A stretch of DNA of 64,000 nucleotides, taken from Kibdelosporangium philippinense (GTDB taxonomy: Bacteria; Actinomycetota; Actinomycetes; Mycobacteriales; Pseudonocardiaceae). The stretch spans positions 1,716,501-1,780,500 of the forward strand of contig NZ_JAJVCN010000004.1 of the NCBI RefSeq assembly GCF_021390435.2, read 5' to 3'. The notes beneath the pieces are model-generated. The model did no database searches and was not told the DNA's origin. It saw only the letters and a list, made by a program, of their open reading frames with translations. Of the stretch, positions 33,355 to 40,469 are shown in pieces. Numbering within the stretch: position 1 is the stretch's first letter; every line of letters begins with the position of its first letter. The position numbers and the translations under genes were made by a program.

Positions 33355-34290
33355 ATGCGACTTCGAAGAGCCGTCGTGCTCTCGTCGGTGCTGATGATCG
33401 GGTTGACGCTGCCCGCGGCGGCTACCCAGCCGGAAAAGGTGATCGTGCTGCCGGGCGCCAGCTCGGCCGAGGGTATCGCCGCAGGGCACGGGTCCGAGTT
33501 CTTCGCCGGTGACCTGCTGCGCGGCGACATCTTCCGAGGTGACGCGCGACGCGGCAAGGCGGAGCTGTTCATCGACGCGCCCGACGGCCGGATAGCCGTC
33601 GGCATGACAGCCGAGTTACGGCACGACTTGCTGTTCGTAGCGGGTGGCGCGACCGGCCAGGCGTACGTCTACGACACCCGGCGCCGGACCACGGCGGCAA
33701 CGTACCAATTCGTCCCCGCCAACCAGGGCTTCATCAACGACGTGACGTTGACCAGGGACGGCGCCTGGTTCACCGACTCGATGAACCCACAGCTGTACTT
33801 CGTGCCGCTGAGCCACTTCGGCAAGCTCGGACCGTCGAAGACCTTGGCGCTCAGCGGACCGGCGGCCGACACGAGCGGGTCGTTCAACCTCAACGGCATC
33901 AACACCACGCCCGACGGCCGCGCGCTGATCGTGGCGCACTCGTCCAACGGTCAGCTGTACCGGGTCGACGCACGCACGGGCACGAGCCAACTCGTTGCGG
34001 GCGTGAGTGTTCCCGGCGCGGACGGGGTTGCCCGCGACGGGCGTACCGTGTGGGTTGTGCAGGGTGTCAACCGTGTCGGCGGAAATCCCGTCACCGGACA
34101 GGTGGATCGGGTCCGCCTGACGGCCGACGGCACTGCGGGGACGCACGACAAGGTCATCACAAGTACGAAGTTCCAAACCCCTGCCACAGCAGCGAAACTG
34201 GGGAACAAGCTGGCTGTGGTGAACGCGAAGTTCGACACCGGCTTCCCGCCGACCGCGGACCGCTACGAGGTCGTCGTCACCAACAGCTGA
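33355..34290 (+). CDS. secreted SMP-30/NHL-like beta-propeller protein
   Basis: A 311-residue precursor with a signal peptide (RRAVVLSSVLMIGLTLPAAA). The mature part has six blades of SMP-30/gluconolactonase-like sequence: AEGIAAG, DGRIAVGMTA, FINDVTLTRDGAWFTDS, NLNGINTTPDGRALIVAHS, GADGVARDGRTVWVVQG. Family members bind calcium and hydrolyse lactones, or act as binding scaffolds; substrate unknown. AAGGAG lies 8 nt before the ATG. A strong hairpin follows the stop. Confidence 0.8.
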   Translation: MRLRRAVVLSSVLMIGLTLPAAATQPEKVIVLPGASSAEGIAAGHGSEFFAGDLLRGDIFRGDARRGKAELFIDAPDGRIAVGMTAELRHDLLFVAGGATGQAYVYDTRRRTTAATYQFVPANQGFINDVTLTRDGAWFTDSMNPQLYFVPLSHFGKLGPSKTLALSGPAADTSGSFNLNGINTTPDGRALIVAHSSNGQLYRVDARTGTSQLVAGVSVPGADGVARDGRTVWVVQGVNRVGGNPVTGQVDRVRLTADGTAGTHDKVITSTKFQTPATAAKLGNKLAVVNAKFDTGFPPTADRYEVVVTNS

Positions 34291-34297
34291 GCGCGTC

Positions 34298-34326
34298 ACG
34301 GCCGACAGGAGTGTCCTGTCGGCCGT
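34298..34326 (+). terminator. hairpin terminator
   Basis: Perfect 13-bp stem ACGGCCGACAGGA / TCCTGTCGGCCGT with a GTG loop, 7 nt after the stop; no strong T-tract. Confidence 0.7.
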
Positions 34327-34383
34327 CACACAAGAGGAAATTTCCGGTTGTTTGCGCGCACCGGCGAGCTCACAGTTTTGGCC

Positions 34384-34788
34384 ATGACAAACGAGATTTC
34401 GCAGCAGCGGATGCCGGGCAGGCTCAAGCTGACCCTCGGCATCCTGGTTTTCCAGGTTCTCGCCAACGGATTCATCGGATTCCTGATCGTCGACGAGATC
34501 AGCACCCGGTCAAGCCACGGCGCGCGGACCCCGAACTCGGGCCTGCTCTACTTCATCGGGTTCCTGTCCATCGCGATCGCGTTGACACTCTTGGCATGCG
34601 TGCTGATGGCAGGAACGCGGCGGGCGTGGATCAGGATGACCGTGATCGGCATCGAGGTGGTCGGTCTGATCAGTGGCGTGATCAACCTTTTCAGCGGGCA
34701 GGTCACCGCTATCGCCGGGATCGCGCTGGCGATCGGCGTGCTGTCCATTCTCAACCGCGACGACGTCCGCGAATGGTTCAGCGAGTGA
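34384..34788 (+). CDS. small four-helix membrane protein
   Basis: A 134-residue protein with about four transmembrane helices (LTLGILVFQVLANGFIGFLIV, LLYFIGFLSIAIALTLLACVLMAG, VIGIEVVGLISGVINLF, AIAGIALAIGVLSIL) and the C-terminal tail NRDDVREWFSE. It resembles DUF-type actinobacterial membrane proteins without a known role. The ATG has a weak ribosome-binding site. TTG at 34348, 10 nt after GAGG, would add twelve residues and is a real alternative. Confidence 0.65.
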   Translation: MTNEISQQRMPGRLKLTLGILVFQVLANGFIGFLIVDEISTRSSHGARTPNSGLLYFIGFLSIAIALTLLACVLMAGTRRAWIRMTVIGIEVVGLISGVINLFSGQVTAIAGIALAIGVLSILNRDDVREWFSE

Positions 34789-34800
34789 ACTCACGATACG

Positions 34801-35685
34801 GTGTCCGTTGTGGATACCAGATTCCCGGCGACGCGGAGTTTGTTCGGGCTAGCGGTCGGTGACGCGTTCGGCGCGCAGATTCTTTTGCCGGGCGACCATC
34901 CGACCGTGCTCGAACGTCGTTTGCCTGCGGCGCCGTGGGAATGGACCGACGACACCGAGATGGCCTGCTGTATATATCAGACACTGACGCGATATGGCCA
35001 GATCGATCAGGACGCTTTGGCTATGTCCTTCGCCACGCACTTCACCGCCGAGCGTGGCTACGGCAGTGCCGCCGAGCGGATGTTGTTGCGGTACCGCAAA
35101 GGCGACTCGTGGCGGGAAGTCGCGCCGTCCATGTTCGGCGGTAAGGGTTCGTGGGGCAATGGGGCCGCGATGCGAGTGGCCCCACTCGGAGCGTGGTACG
35201 GACCGAATCTTGACGCCGTCGTGACCGAGGCTGCGAAGTCCGCGCTGGTCACGCACAATCATCCGGAAGGCGTCGCCGGTGCGATCGCGGTCGCGGTCGC
35301 CGCGGCAATTGCTTCAACCGCACCAAATATCTCATCTGGCGAATTCCTGCAAGCCGTTGTCACGCGTGTGCCGGACAGTCAAGTCCGTAGCGGAATCCAT
35401 ACTGCATACGAGCTTCTGAGCACTGACGATCCGCGAATTGCCGGGGAGCGACTCGGGATCGGCCACGGCGTCAGCGCGCAGGACACCGTCCCGCTCGCAC
35501 TGTGGCTCGCCGCGAGAAATCTCAACTCCTTTGAGGATGCGATGTGGACGGCCGCTCGCGTCGCCGCGGATCTCGACACCGTTTGTGCCATCACTGGCGG
35601 CATTATCGCTGCTGGGCCGGGGTCGGTGACCGTTCAACCGGCATGGTTGCGAGCGTGTGAACCGCTGCCTGAATGGGTAGGTTGA
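34801..35685 (+). CDS. ADP-ribosylglycohydrolase family protein
   Basis: A 294-residue all-helical enzyme of the DraG/ARH family. It shows the metal-binding elements GLAVGDAFGAQ, WTDDTEMACCIYQTL, GNGAAMRVAPLG and a C-terminal AADLDTVCAITGGIIA. Members remove ADP-ribose from proteins or hydrolyse related N- and O-glycosides in the cytoplasm. The start is GTG; a second GTG three codons later is possible. It follows the small membrane protein by 12 bp, so both may be cotranscribed. A 12-residue antisense reading frame lies just past its stop. Confidence 0.85.
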   Translation: MSVVDTRFPATRSLFGLAVGDAFGAQILLPGDHPTVLERRLPAAPWEWTDDTEMACCIYQTLTRYGQIDQDALAMSFATHFTAERGYGSAAERMLLRYRKGDSWREVAPSMFGGKGSWGNGAAMRVAPLGAWYGPNLDAVVTEAAKSALVTHNHPEGVAGAIAVAVAAAIASTAPNISSGEFLQAVVTRVPDSQVRSGIHTAYELLSTDDPRIAGERLGIGHGVSAQDTVPLALWLAARNLNSFEDAMWTAARVAADLDTVCAITGGIIAAGPGSVTVQPAWLRACEPLPEWVG

Positions 35686-35714
35686 CCAGATGATCAGCCG
35701 CTGTGCGGTTGCGC

Positions 35715-35753
35715 TCACTGGATGATGTCGATCACCACGTTGCTGTGGTTCAT
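35715..35753 (-). CDS. possible 12-residue peptide gene
   Basis: A tiny reading frame codes MNHSNVVIDIIQ. It is preceded by GGAGG exactly 7 nt upstream of the ATG, the best-matched ribosome-binding site in this part of the window. It lies between the ADP-ribosylglycohydrolase and the conservon, antisense to both. It could be a signalling peptide or a leader peptide. No promoter or conserved downstream gene supports it, since transcription would run antisense into the glycohydrolase gene, so a chance occurrence remains possible. Confidence 0.35.
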   Translation of the reverse strand: MNHSNVVIDIIQ

Positions 35754-35841
35754 GATAAAACCTCCGTGATCGGTTCCGCGGTAGCTCGGAGAGAGCCCGG
35801 GTTCCCAGTTTTCGCCGACAGCACTCAGGAGTTCGTGAACC

Positions 35842-38220
35842 GTGCAGCGCACAGACGAAGACGAGTCCGGTAAGCCTTATGACAAGTCGATCCGCAAAAG
35901 GCTGACCAGGACTGTTCTCATTCCCAGCGTGACACTGCTGGTGTTGTGGATTGCGGTGTCGTCGTACTTCTTCATCAACGGTCTTTACGTGCGGCTGGTC
36001 GCGGCGTCAGTGCGTGAGGTGTCGATCCCCGCAGCCACGGCGCTCGCCGCGTTCCAGCGGGAACGCCAGATCGCCTTGCAGTACCTCGACAATCCCGCGC
36101 TGGGGCAATCCTCGATGCAGGAACAGCAAAAGGCTACTGACGAGAAGCTTGTTGCGTTGCGCAGCGCGTTCGACGCGACCATCTCCAACGCGCCAGACGA
36201 GATCGCCACCAAGGTCAACACGCTGAAGGCCCAGTTCGAGCAGTTGCCGGTGGTGCGGTCGCAAATCAACTTCCGAAGCATCGATCGGGGAAAAGTCAAC
36301 GACTACTACAACGAAGTGCTGGACACGGCGTCGGATCTGTTCGACACCCAGGCCCGGATCGTGCCGGACGCGCAAGCCGCGCAGGGTGGCATCACCGCGA
36401 CCTCGACCTTTCGTGCCGGCGATTTGATGTCACGAGAGACTTCGCTAGTCCTCACGGCGTTCGCGGCCAAGGCGTTCACGCCGGACGACTTCGTTCAGTT
36501 CACCCAGTTGCGCGGCTTCTACCGCACGGAACTTGGCCAGATCGCGCCGTTCCTCGATCCCGAAGTTCGCGCCGCGTACCAGGCCTTGACCACCAGTGAT
36601 GCCTGGCGGCAGCTGACCAGCGCGGAAGACGCACTGATCAAGCGCGGCCCGTGGACGGCGCGTGAGATGAGCAGCGTCGCGGTCAGCGAAGCCGACTGGC
36701 AGAAGGCGACGAACGAAGTCGCCCAACGTCTCAACGAGATCGCGATCAACCAGGCGGACAAGGTCTCGGCCGCCGCATTGGAATCCGGCAACTCGCAGCT
36801 ACGCAACGCGATCGTCGGCAGCATCTTCGCGCTGCTCGCGTCACTCGTCGCGATCATCGTCGCGGTGCGGGTGTCCCGCTCGCTCGTTGACCGTGCGCTG
36901 ATGACGCGGCTTGCCCGGCTGCGCAACGACTCGCTCGACCTCGCCCAGAACCGGCTGCCGAACATCGTTGACCGCCTCAAGGGCGGCGAGCACGTCAACG
37001 TGGCCGAAGAGCTGCCACGACTCGACCACGGCCGTGACGAAATCGGACAGGTGGCCGAGGCGCTGAACATCGCGCAGCTGACCGCGGTCAACGCGGCCGT
37101 CAGCGAGGCGAAAGCCCGTAGCGGTGTACACAACGTGTTCCTCGGTATCGCACACCGCAACCAGGTCCTTGTGCACCGGCAGCTGCAGATCCTCGACGAG
37201 ATGGAGAAGCGCGAGGAAGACTCGTCGCAGCTGGCGTCGCTGTTCCAGCTCGACCACCTTGCCACCCGCGCGCGGCGGACCACCGAGAACCTGATCATCC
37301 TCGGTGGCAAGCAGCCAGGCCGCCGGTGGCGCAATCCGGTGCCGCTGCTGGAAGTCCTGCGTGCCGCGGTGTCCGAGACCGAGCAGTACTCCCGGGTGCG
37401 GGTCGAAGGCATCCCCGAGGTCGCGATCGTCGGCTCGGCCGTCGCCGACACCATTCACCTGATCGCCGAGCTCGTCGACAACGGCACGTCCTTCTCGCCG
37501 CCCGGTTCGCAGGTCGAGGTCAGCGCGACGACCGTGGCGCGTGGCGTGGTCATCGAGATCTCCGACCAGGGTCTCGGTATGAAGGACGCGGTCCGCGAAT
37601 GGGCGAACCAGATGATGAGCGAGGCCCCCGAGTTCGACGCCATGGCGTTGCGCGCGGACACCAGCCTCGGCCTGTTCGTGGTGGCGCGGATCGCGTCCCG
37701 GCTCGACATCACGGTCACCTTCGACCCGTCGCGCTACGGCGGGACGCGGGCGACCGTGCTGATTCCAACGCACATCCTTGTCACCGACGGACAAGCCGAG
37801 GAAACCATGGTGGTGAGCGAACCGGCGCCCACGGCGCCGCCCCCTGCAGCAGCTCCACTTCCACCGGCCCCCGCACCATGGCCGGAACCCCGCGAAGCTG
37901 ATCATTCCAACGGATTCCTGCCCCGGCGCGCCGACATCGCGCCGCGGCCGCACCCCGTCCAGCCACCACCCGTGGCCAAGGAGCCGGTCGCCGACCAAGA
38001 GCCGACGCCGGCCACGGACGCGCCTCGCGCGCCGCTGCCACAGCGAAGGCCGCAGCAGAACCTCGTGTCCCAGCTGCGCGACGACCCGGCGGCGGACACC
38101 ATCGAGAACATCGAGCAGCAGACGGACGACGACACGGTCGAGTACGGCCAGTCGAGGACGTTGTCGGCGTTCCACAAGGGCAGCAAGCGCGGTCGCGAAT
38201 CCGATGTCACGCCCACCTGA
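35842..38220 (+). CDS. cvnA: conservon sensor histidine kinase-like protein with nitrate/nitrite-sensing domain (CvnA)
   Basis: A 792-residue membrane protein. A first helix (TVLIPSVTLLVLWIAVSSYFF) and a second near residue 325-345 flank an extracellular NIT-type helical domain of about 280 residues. The cytoplasmic part has a four-helix dimerisation segment (LGIAHRNQVLVHRQLQILDEME) and a HATPase domain with N-box ELVDNGTSFSPP and G-box DQGLGM…DTSLGLFVVARIA. A long Pro/Ala-rich tail follows. This is the first gene of a cvnABCD conservon, a eukaryote-like G-protein signalling unit of actinobacteria that affects development and secondary metabolism. GTG start with AGGAG 10 nt upstream. Confidence 0.9.
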   Translation: MQRTDEDESGKPYDKSIRKRLTRTVLIPSVTLLVLWIAVSSYFFINGLYVRLVAASVREVSIPAATALAAFQRERQIALQYLDNPALGQSSMQEQQKATDEKLVALRSAFDATISNAPDEIATKVNTLKAQFEQLPVVRSQINFRSIDRGKVNDYYNEVLDTASDLFDTQARIVPDAQAAQGGITATSTFRAGDLMSRETSLVLTAFAAKAFTPDDFVQFTQLRGFYRTELGQIAPFLDPEVRAAYQALTTSDAWRQLTSAEDALIKRGPWTAREMSSVAVSEADWQKATNEVAQRLNEIAINQADKVSAAALESGNSQLRNAIVGSIFALLASLVAIIVAVRVSRSLVDRALMTRLARLRNDSLDLAQNRLPNIVDRLKGGEHVNVAEELPRLDHGRDEIGQVAEALNIAQLTAVNAAVSEAKARSGVHNVFLGIAHRNQVLVHRQLQILDEMEKREEDSSQLASLFQLDHLATRARRTTENLIILGGKQPGRRWRNPVPLLEVLRAAVSETEQYSRVRVEGIPEVAIVGSAVADTIHLIAELVDNGTSFSPPGSQVEVSATTVARGVVIEISDQGLGMKDAVREWANQMMSEAPEFDAMALRADTSLGLFVVARIASRLDITVTFDPSRYGGTRATVLIPTHILVTDGQAEETMVVSEPAPTAPPPAAAPLPPAPAPWPEPREADHSNGFLPRRADIAPRPHPVQPPPVAKEPVADQEPTPATDAPRAPLPQRRPQQNLVSQLRDDPAADTIENIEQQTDDDTVEYGQSRTLSAFHKGSKRGRESDVTPT

Positions 38221-38251
38221 TCCACCGCTCTCCAGCAGGGAAAACTCGACA

Positions 38252-38662
38252 ATGAACCAGAAAACCGATCTGAACTGGCTGCTCGACGACATCGTCAGCC
38301 GGGTTGTCGGCTCCCAGCACGCGATCGTCCTGTCCGCGGACGGTCTGCTGCTCGGCAAGTCGGCAGGCATGAACAAGGACGACTCCGACCAGTTGTCCGC
38401 GATCGCGTCAAGCCTGCAGAGCCTGGCAAAGGGCGTGAGCAGGCACTTCGACCGCGGTGGCGTACTGCAGAACCTGATCGAGATGGAGCGTGGCTACCTG
38501 TTCGTGTCCGCGGCGGGCCGTGGGGCGTGCCTCGCGGTGCTCGCCGAGGAGACCGTCGACGTCGAAATGATCGCTTACGAAATGAACCGCCTGGTCAAGC
38601 GCGTCGGCGACTACCTCGCCTCGGCGCCACGGGACACCGTGAAAACCGGGGAAAGGGCGTAA
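38252..38662 (+). CDS. cvnB: roadblock/LC7-domain protein (CvnB)
   Basis: A 136-residue roadblock/LC7 protein (LNWLLDDIVSRVVGSQHAIVLSADGLLLGKSAG… AGRGACLAVLAEETVDVEMIAYEMNRLVKRVG). In conservons this subunit bridges sensor and GTPase and may act as a GTPase-activating or adaptor partner, like MglB. It starts 31 bp after cvnA and is followed after 3 bp by cvnC. Confidence 0.92.
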   Translation: MNQKTDLNWLLDDIVSRVVGSQHAIVLSADGLLLGKSAGMNKDDSDQLSAIASSLQSLAKGVSRHFDRGGVLQNLIEMERGYLFVSAAGRGACLAVLAEETVDVEMIAYEMNRLVKRVGDYLASAPRDTVKTGERA

Positions 38663-38665
38663 GGA

Positions 38666-39037
38666 GTGGACGACGGTTGGTATGACGACGCCGCCGGTCC
38701 CTTGGTCCGGCCATACGCGATCACCGCTGGCCGGACCCCGTCCGCGTCAGCGGGGGCGCAACTGGACGTGGCCACCCAGGTGATGACGTTGCGGTCGGCC
38801 GAGAAGACCGACAACGGCCTCACCCCAGAACACCTGAAGATCAAGCGGCTGTGCCAGCGGCCGCTGTCCGTCGCCGAACTCGCGGCGCACATGAACCTCC
38901 CACTCGGAGTGATCAGAGTGCTGTGCGGCGATCTCATCGAACGCGGCGTTGTCCTCGTCCGGTCCCCGGCGCAGCGGGTCGAGGCACCTGATCGCGAACT
39001 ACTACAGGCGGTACTTGATGGCCTCTCCAACCTCTGA
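38666..39037 (+). CDS. cvnC: DUF742 protein (CvnC)
   Basis: A 123-residue DUF742 protein with a winged-helix-like core (LKIKRLCQRPLSVAELAAHMNLPLGVIRVLCGDLIERGVV). It is the third conservon subunit, of unknown biochemical role. The GTG start lies 3 nt after the cvnB stop, and AAAGGG sits across the preceding codons. Its 3' end overlaps the start of cvnD by 20 bp. Confidence 0.92.
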   Translation: MDDGWYDDAAGPLVRPYAITAGRTPSASAGAQLDVATQVMTLRSAEKTDNGLTPEHLKIKRLCQRPLSVAELAAHMNLPLGVIRVLCGDLIERGVVLVRSPAQRVEAPDRELLQAVLDGLSNL

Positions 39038-39614
39038 GGACTATGTCGATGACGGCGGGGACACGATCCCAACGCCGGTCAAGATCATCGTGGCAGGCGG
39101 ATTCGGCGTCGGGAAGACCACTTTGGTCGGCTCGGTCTCCGAAATCCCACCGCTGACAACGGAAGAACTGCTGACCGAAGCCAGCGATGGAATCGACGAC
39201 CTCGCCGGTATCGAACGCAAGACCACGACAACGGTCGCACTGGACTTCGGCCGCATCACCATCTCGCCGAAGCACGTGCTGTACCTGTTCGGTACGCCAG
39301 GCCAGGATCGCTTCTGGTTCATGTGGGACGAACTGGCGCGCGGCGCGATCGGTTGTGTTGTCCTTGTGGACACGCGACGGCTGGACAACAGCTTCGCGGC
39401 GATCGACTACTTCGAACGCAGGCGGATTCCGTTCATTGTGGCGGTGAACGTGTTCGATGACGCGCAAAGCTATGCTGAGGATGAGATCCGTGGCGCGCTT
39501 GCCGTCCCGTCACATGTCCCGATCGTCATGTGTGACGCGCGAAAGCGGGATTCGGCCAAGCTGACGTTGATCAAATTGGTCAAACACGCGATGAGCGAGC
39601 TCCCCGTCGCCTGA
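39018..39614 (+). CDS. cvnD: small GTP/ATP-binding protein (CvnD)
   Basis: A 198-residue Ras-like GTPase of the conservon type. P-loop GGFGVGKTTLVG, switch region TTTTVALDFGRI, and G3 LFGTPGQDRFWFMW. The G4 motif appears as VAVNVFDD rather than NKxD, as is usual in this family. It is the output switch of the conservon. A 48-bp palindromic terminator begins 5 nt after the stop. Confidence 0.92.
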   Translation: MASPTSEDYVDDGGDTIPTPVKIIVAGGFGVGKTTLVGSVSEIPPLTTEELLTEASDGIDDLAGIERKTTTTVALDFGRITISPKHVLYLFGTPGQDRFWFMWDELARGAIGCVVLVDTRRLDNSFAAIDYFERRRIPFIVAVNVFDDAQSYAEDEIRGALAVPSHVPIVMCDARKRDSAKLTLIKLVKHAMSELPVA

Positions 39615-39619
39615 GAAAC

Positions 39620-39667
39620 CCTCGTGAGTGGTTAGACGTGTTCTAACACGTCTAACCACTCACGAGG
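39620..39667. repeat. 48-bp palindromic element, copy B (bidirectional terminator)
   Basis: A perfect 23-2-23 palindrome. Outer arm CCTCGTGAGTGGTTA, variable inner block GACGT, tip GTT-CT-AAC (the AG loop seen from the other strand). It fills the space between the convergent cvnD and nucleotidyltransferase stops. Confidence 0.85.
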
Positions 39668-39671
39668 AATT

Positions 39672-40469
39672 TCAGGCAAGACGCTCCCGCCATTCTGTGA
39701 ATGCGGTGACCAAGTCGGCCGTCTTGCCCTGAAACCTAGGCAGCTGCACATCGATGTAGTGCAGATAGAGCGGGATCAATCCCGTTGCCAGTTCCGGGGT
39801 GAGCTCGGCGGGATCCAGTGGGTGTCCTGCTCGGACGCGCGCGGCCAAACGGACCAAGGACGCTGCGACGGGTCGCGGTTCATCCAGGTACCAGTCGATG
39901 GCCTCGTCGTTGGTCGCGGCACGGCCGGATGTTCTTGTGCTGTACAGGAAACGCACCGGGAACAGTACGGCCTTGCTGAACCATACCGCGTCATCGAGGA
40001 GACGCCGAGGTCTGTGGAATTCTGCGATCACCGCATCGGATGCGAGAATGTCGACGGCGAACTTGGCGCTCTCCAACAACAATTCTTCGCTTGTCGGTCG
40101 AGCCACCTGGTTGGCGATGTCTTCACCGAACAGGAGCTTGCCGTGGTCGGCTACTTCCAACCGGTCCAGTGCGGGAAAGCGCCCGTCGTCACGCCCTTCG
40201 CGCAGAGCCGTCAGCGAGCCCCAGAAAACAGACAGCTTGCGGTGCAGATCGCTTTGCGCGTGGAGGGATTCGTTCGTGGTAGCGACCGTTTCACGGTCAC
40301 CTTCACGAATGTCGTTCAGGACAACGGCAAGGTCGATGTCGCTGACGACAGGCGAGTACCCGCCGTACGCGAGGCTGCCTAAGAGATAGGCCGCGATCAA
40401 ACGCTCACCGAAGGCGTTCTGATAGGCGCGGACGCTTTCATTGACGACCGCGCATGCCGCTTTGGTCAT
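39672..40469 (-). CDS. nucleotidyltransferase of the aminoglycoside-adenylyltransferase type
   Basis: A 265-residue protein with a pol-beta nucleotidyltransferase signature GSLAYGGYSPVVSDIDLAVV (G-S-x-x-x-G-x-x-x-x-x-S-D-I-D). A helical C-terminal domain follows, with a DUF4111-like layout as in AadA enzymes that transfer AMP to streptomycin/spectinomycin. The start overlaps the stop of the prenyltransferase fusion gene (ATGA), so the two are made together. It may nucleotidylate the product of that pathway or provide self-resistance; both are inference. Confidence 0.8.
   Translation of the reverse strand: MTKAACAVVNESVRAYQNAFGERLIAAYLLGSLAYGGYSPVVSDIDLAVVLNDIREGDRETVATTNESLHAQSDLHRKLSVFWGSLTALREGRDDGRFPALDRLEVADHGKLLFGEDIANQVARPTSEELLLESAKFAVDILASDAVIAEFHRPRRLLDDAVWFSKAVLFPVRFLYSTRTSGRAATNDEAIDWYLDEPRPVAASLVRLAARVRAGHPLDPAELTPELATGLIPLYLHYIDVQLPRFQGKTADLVTAFTEWRERLA

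Noticed and set aside
36841..38376. A 511-codon open frame antisense to cvnA
   Set aside because: It is a high-GC mirror of the real gene; the plus strand encodes a coherent conservon sensor.
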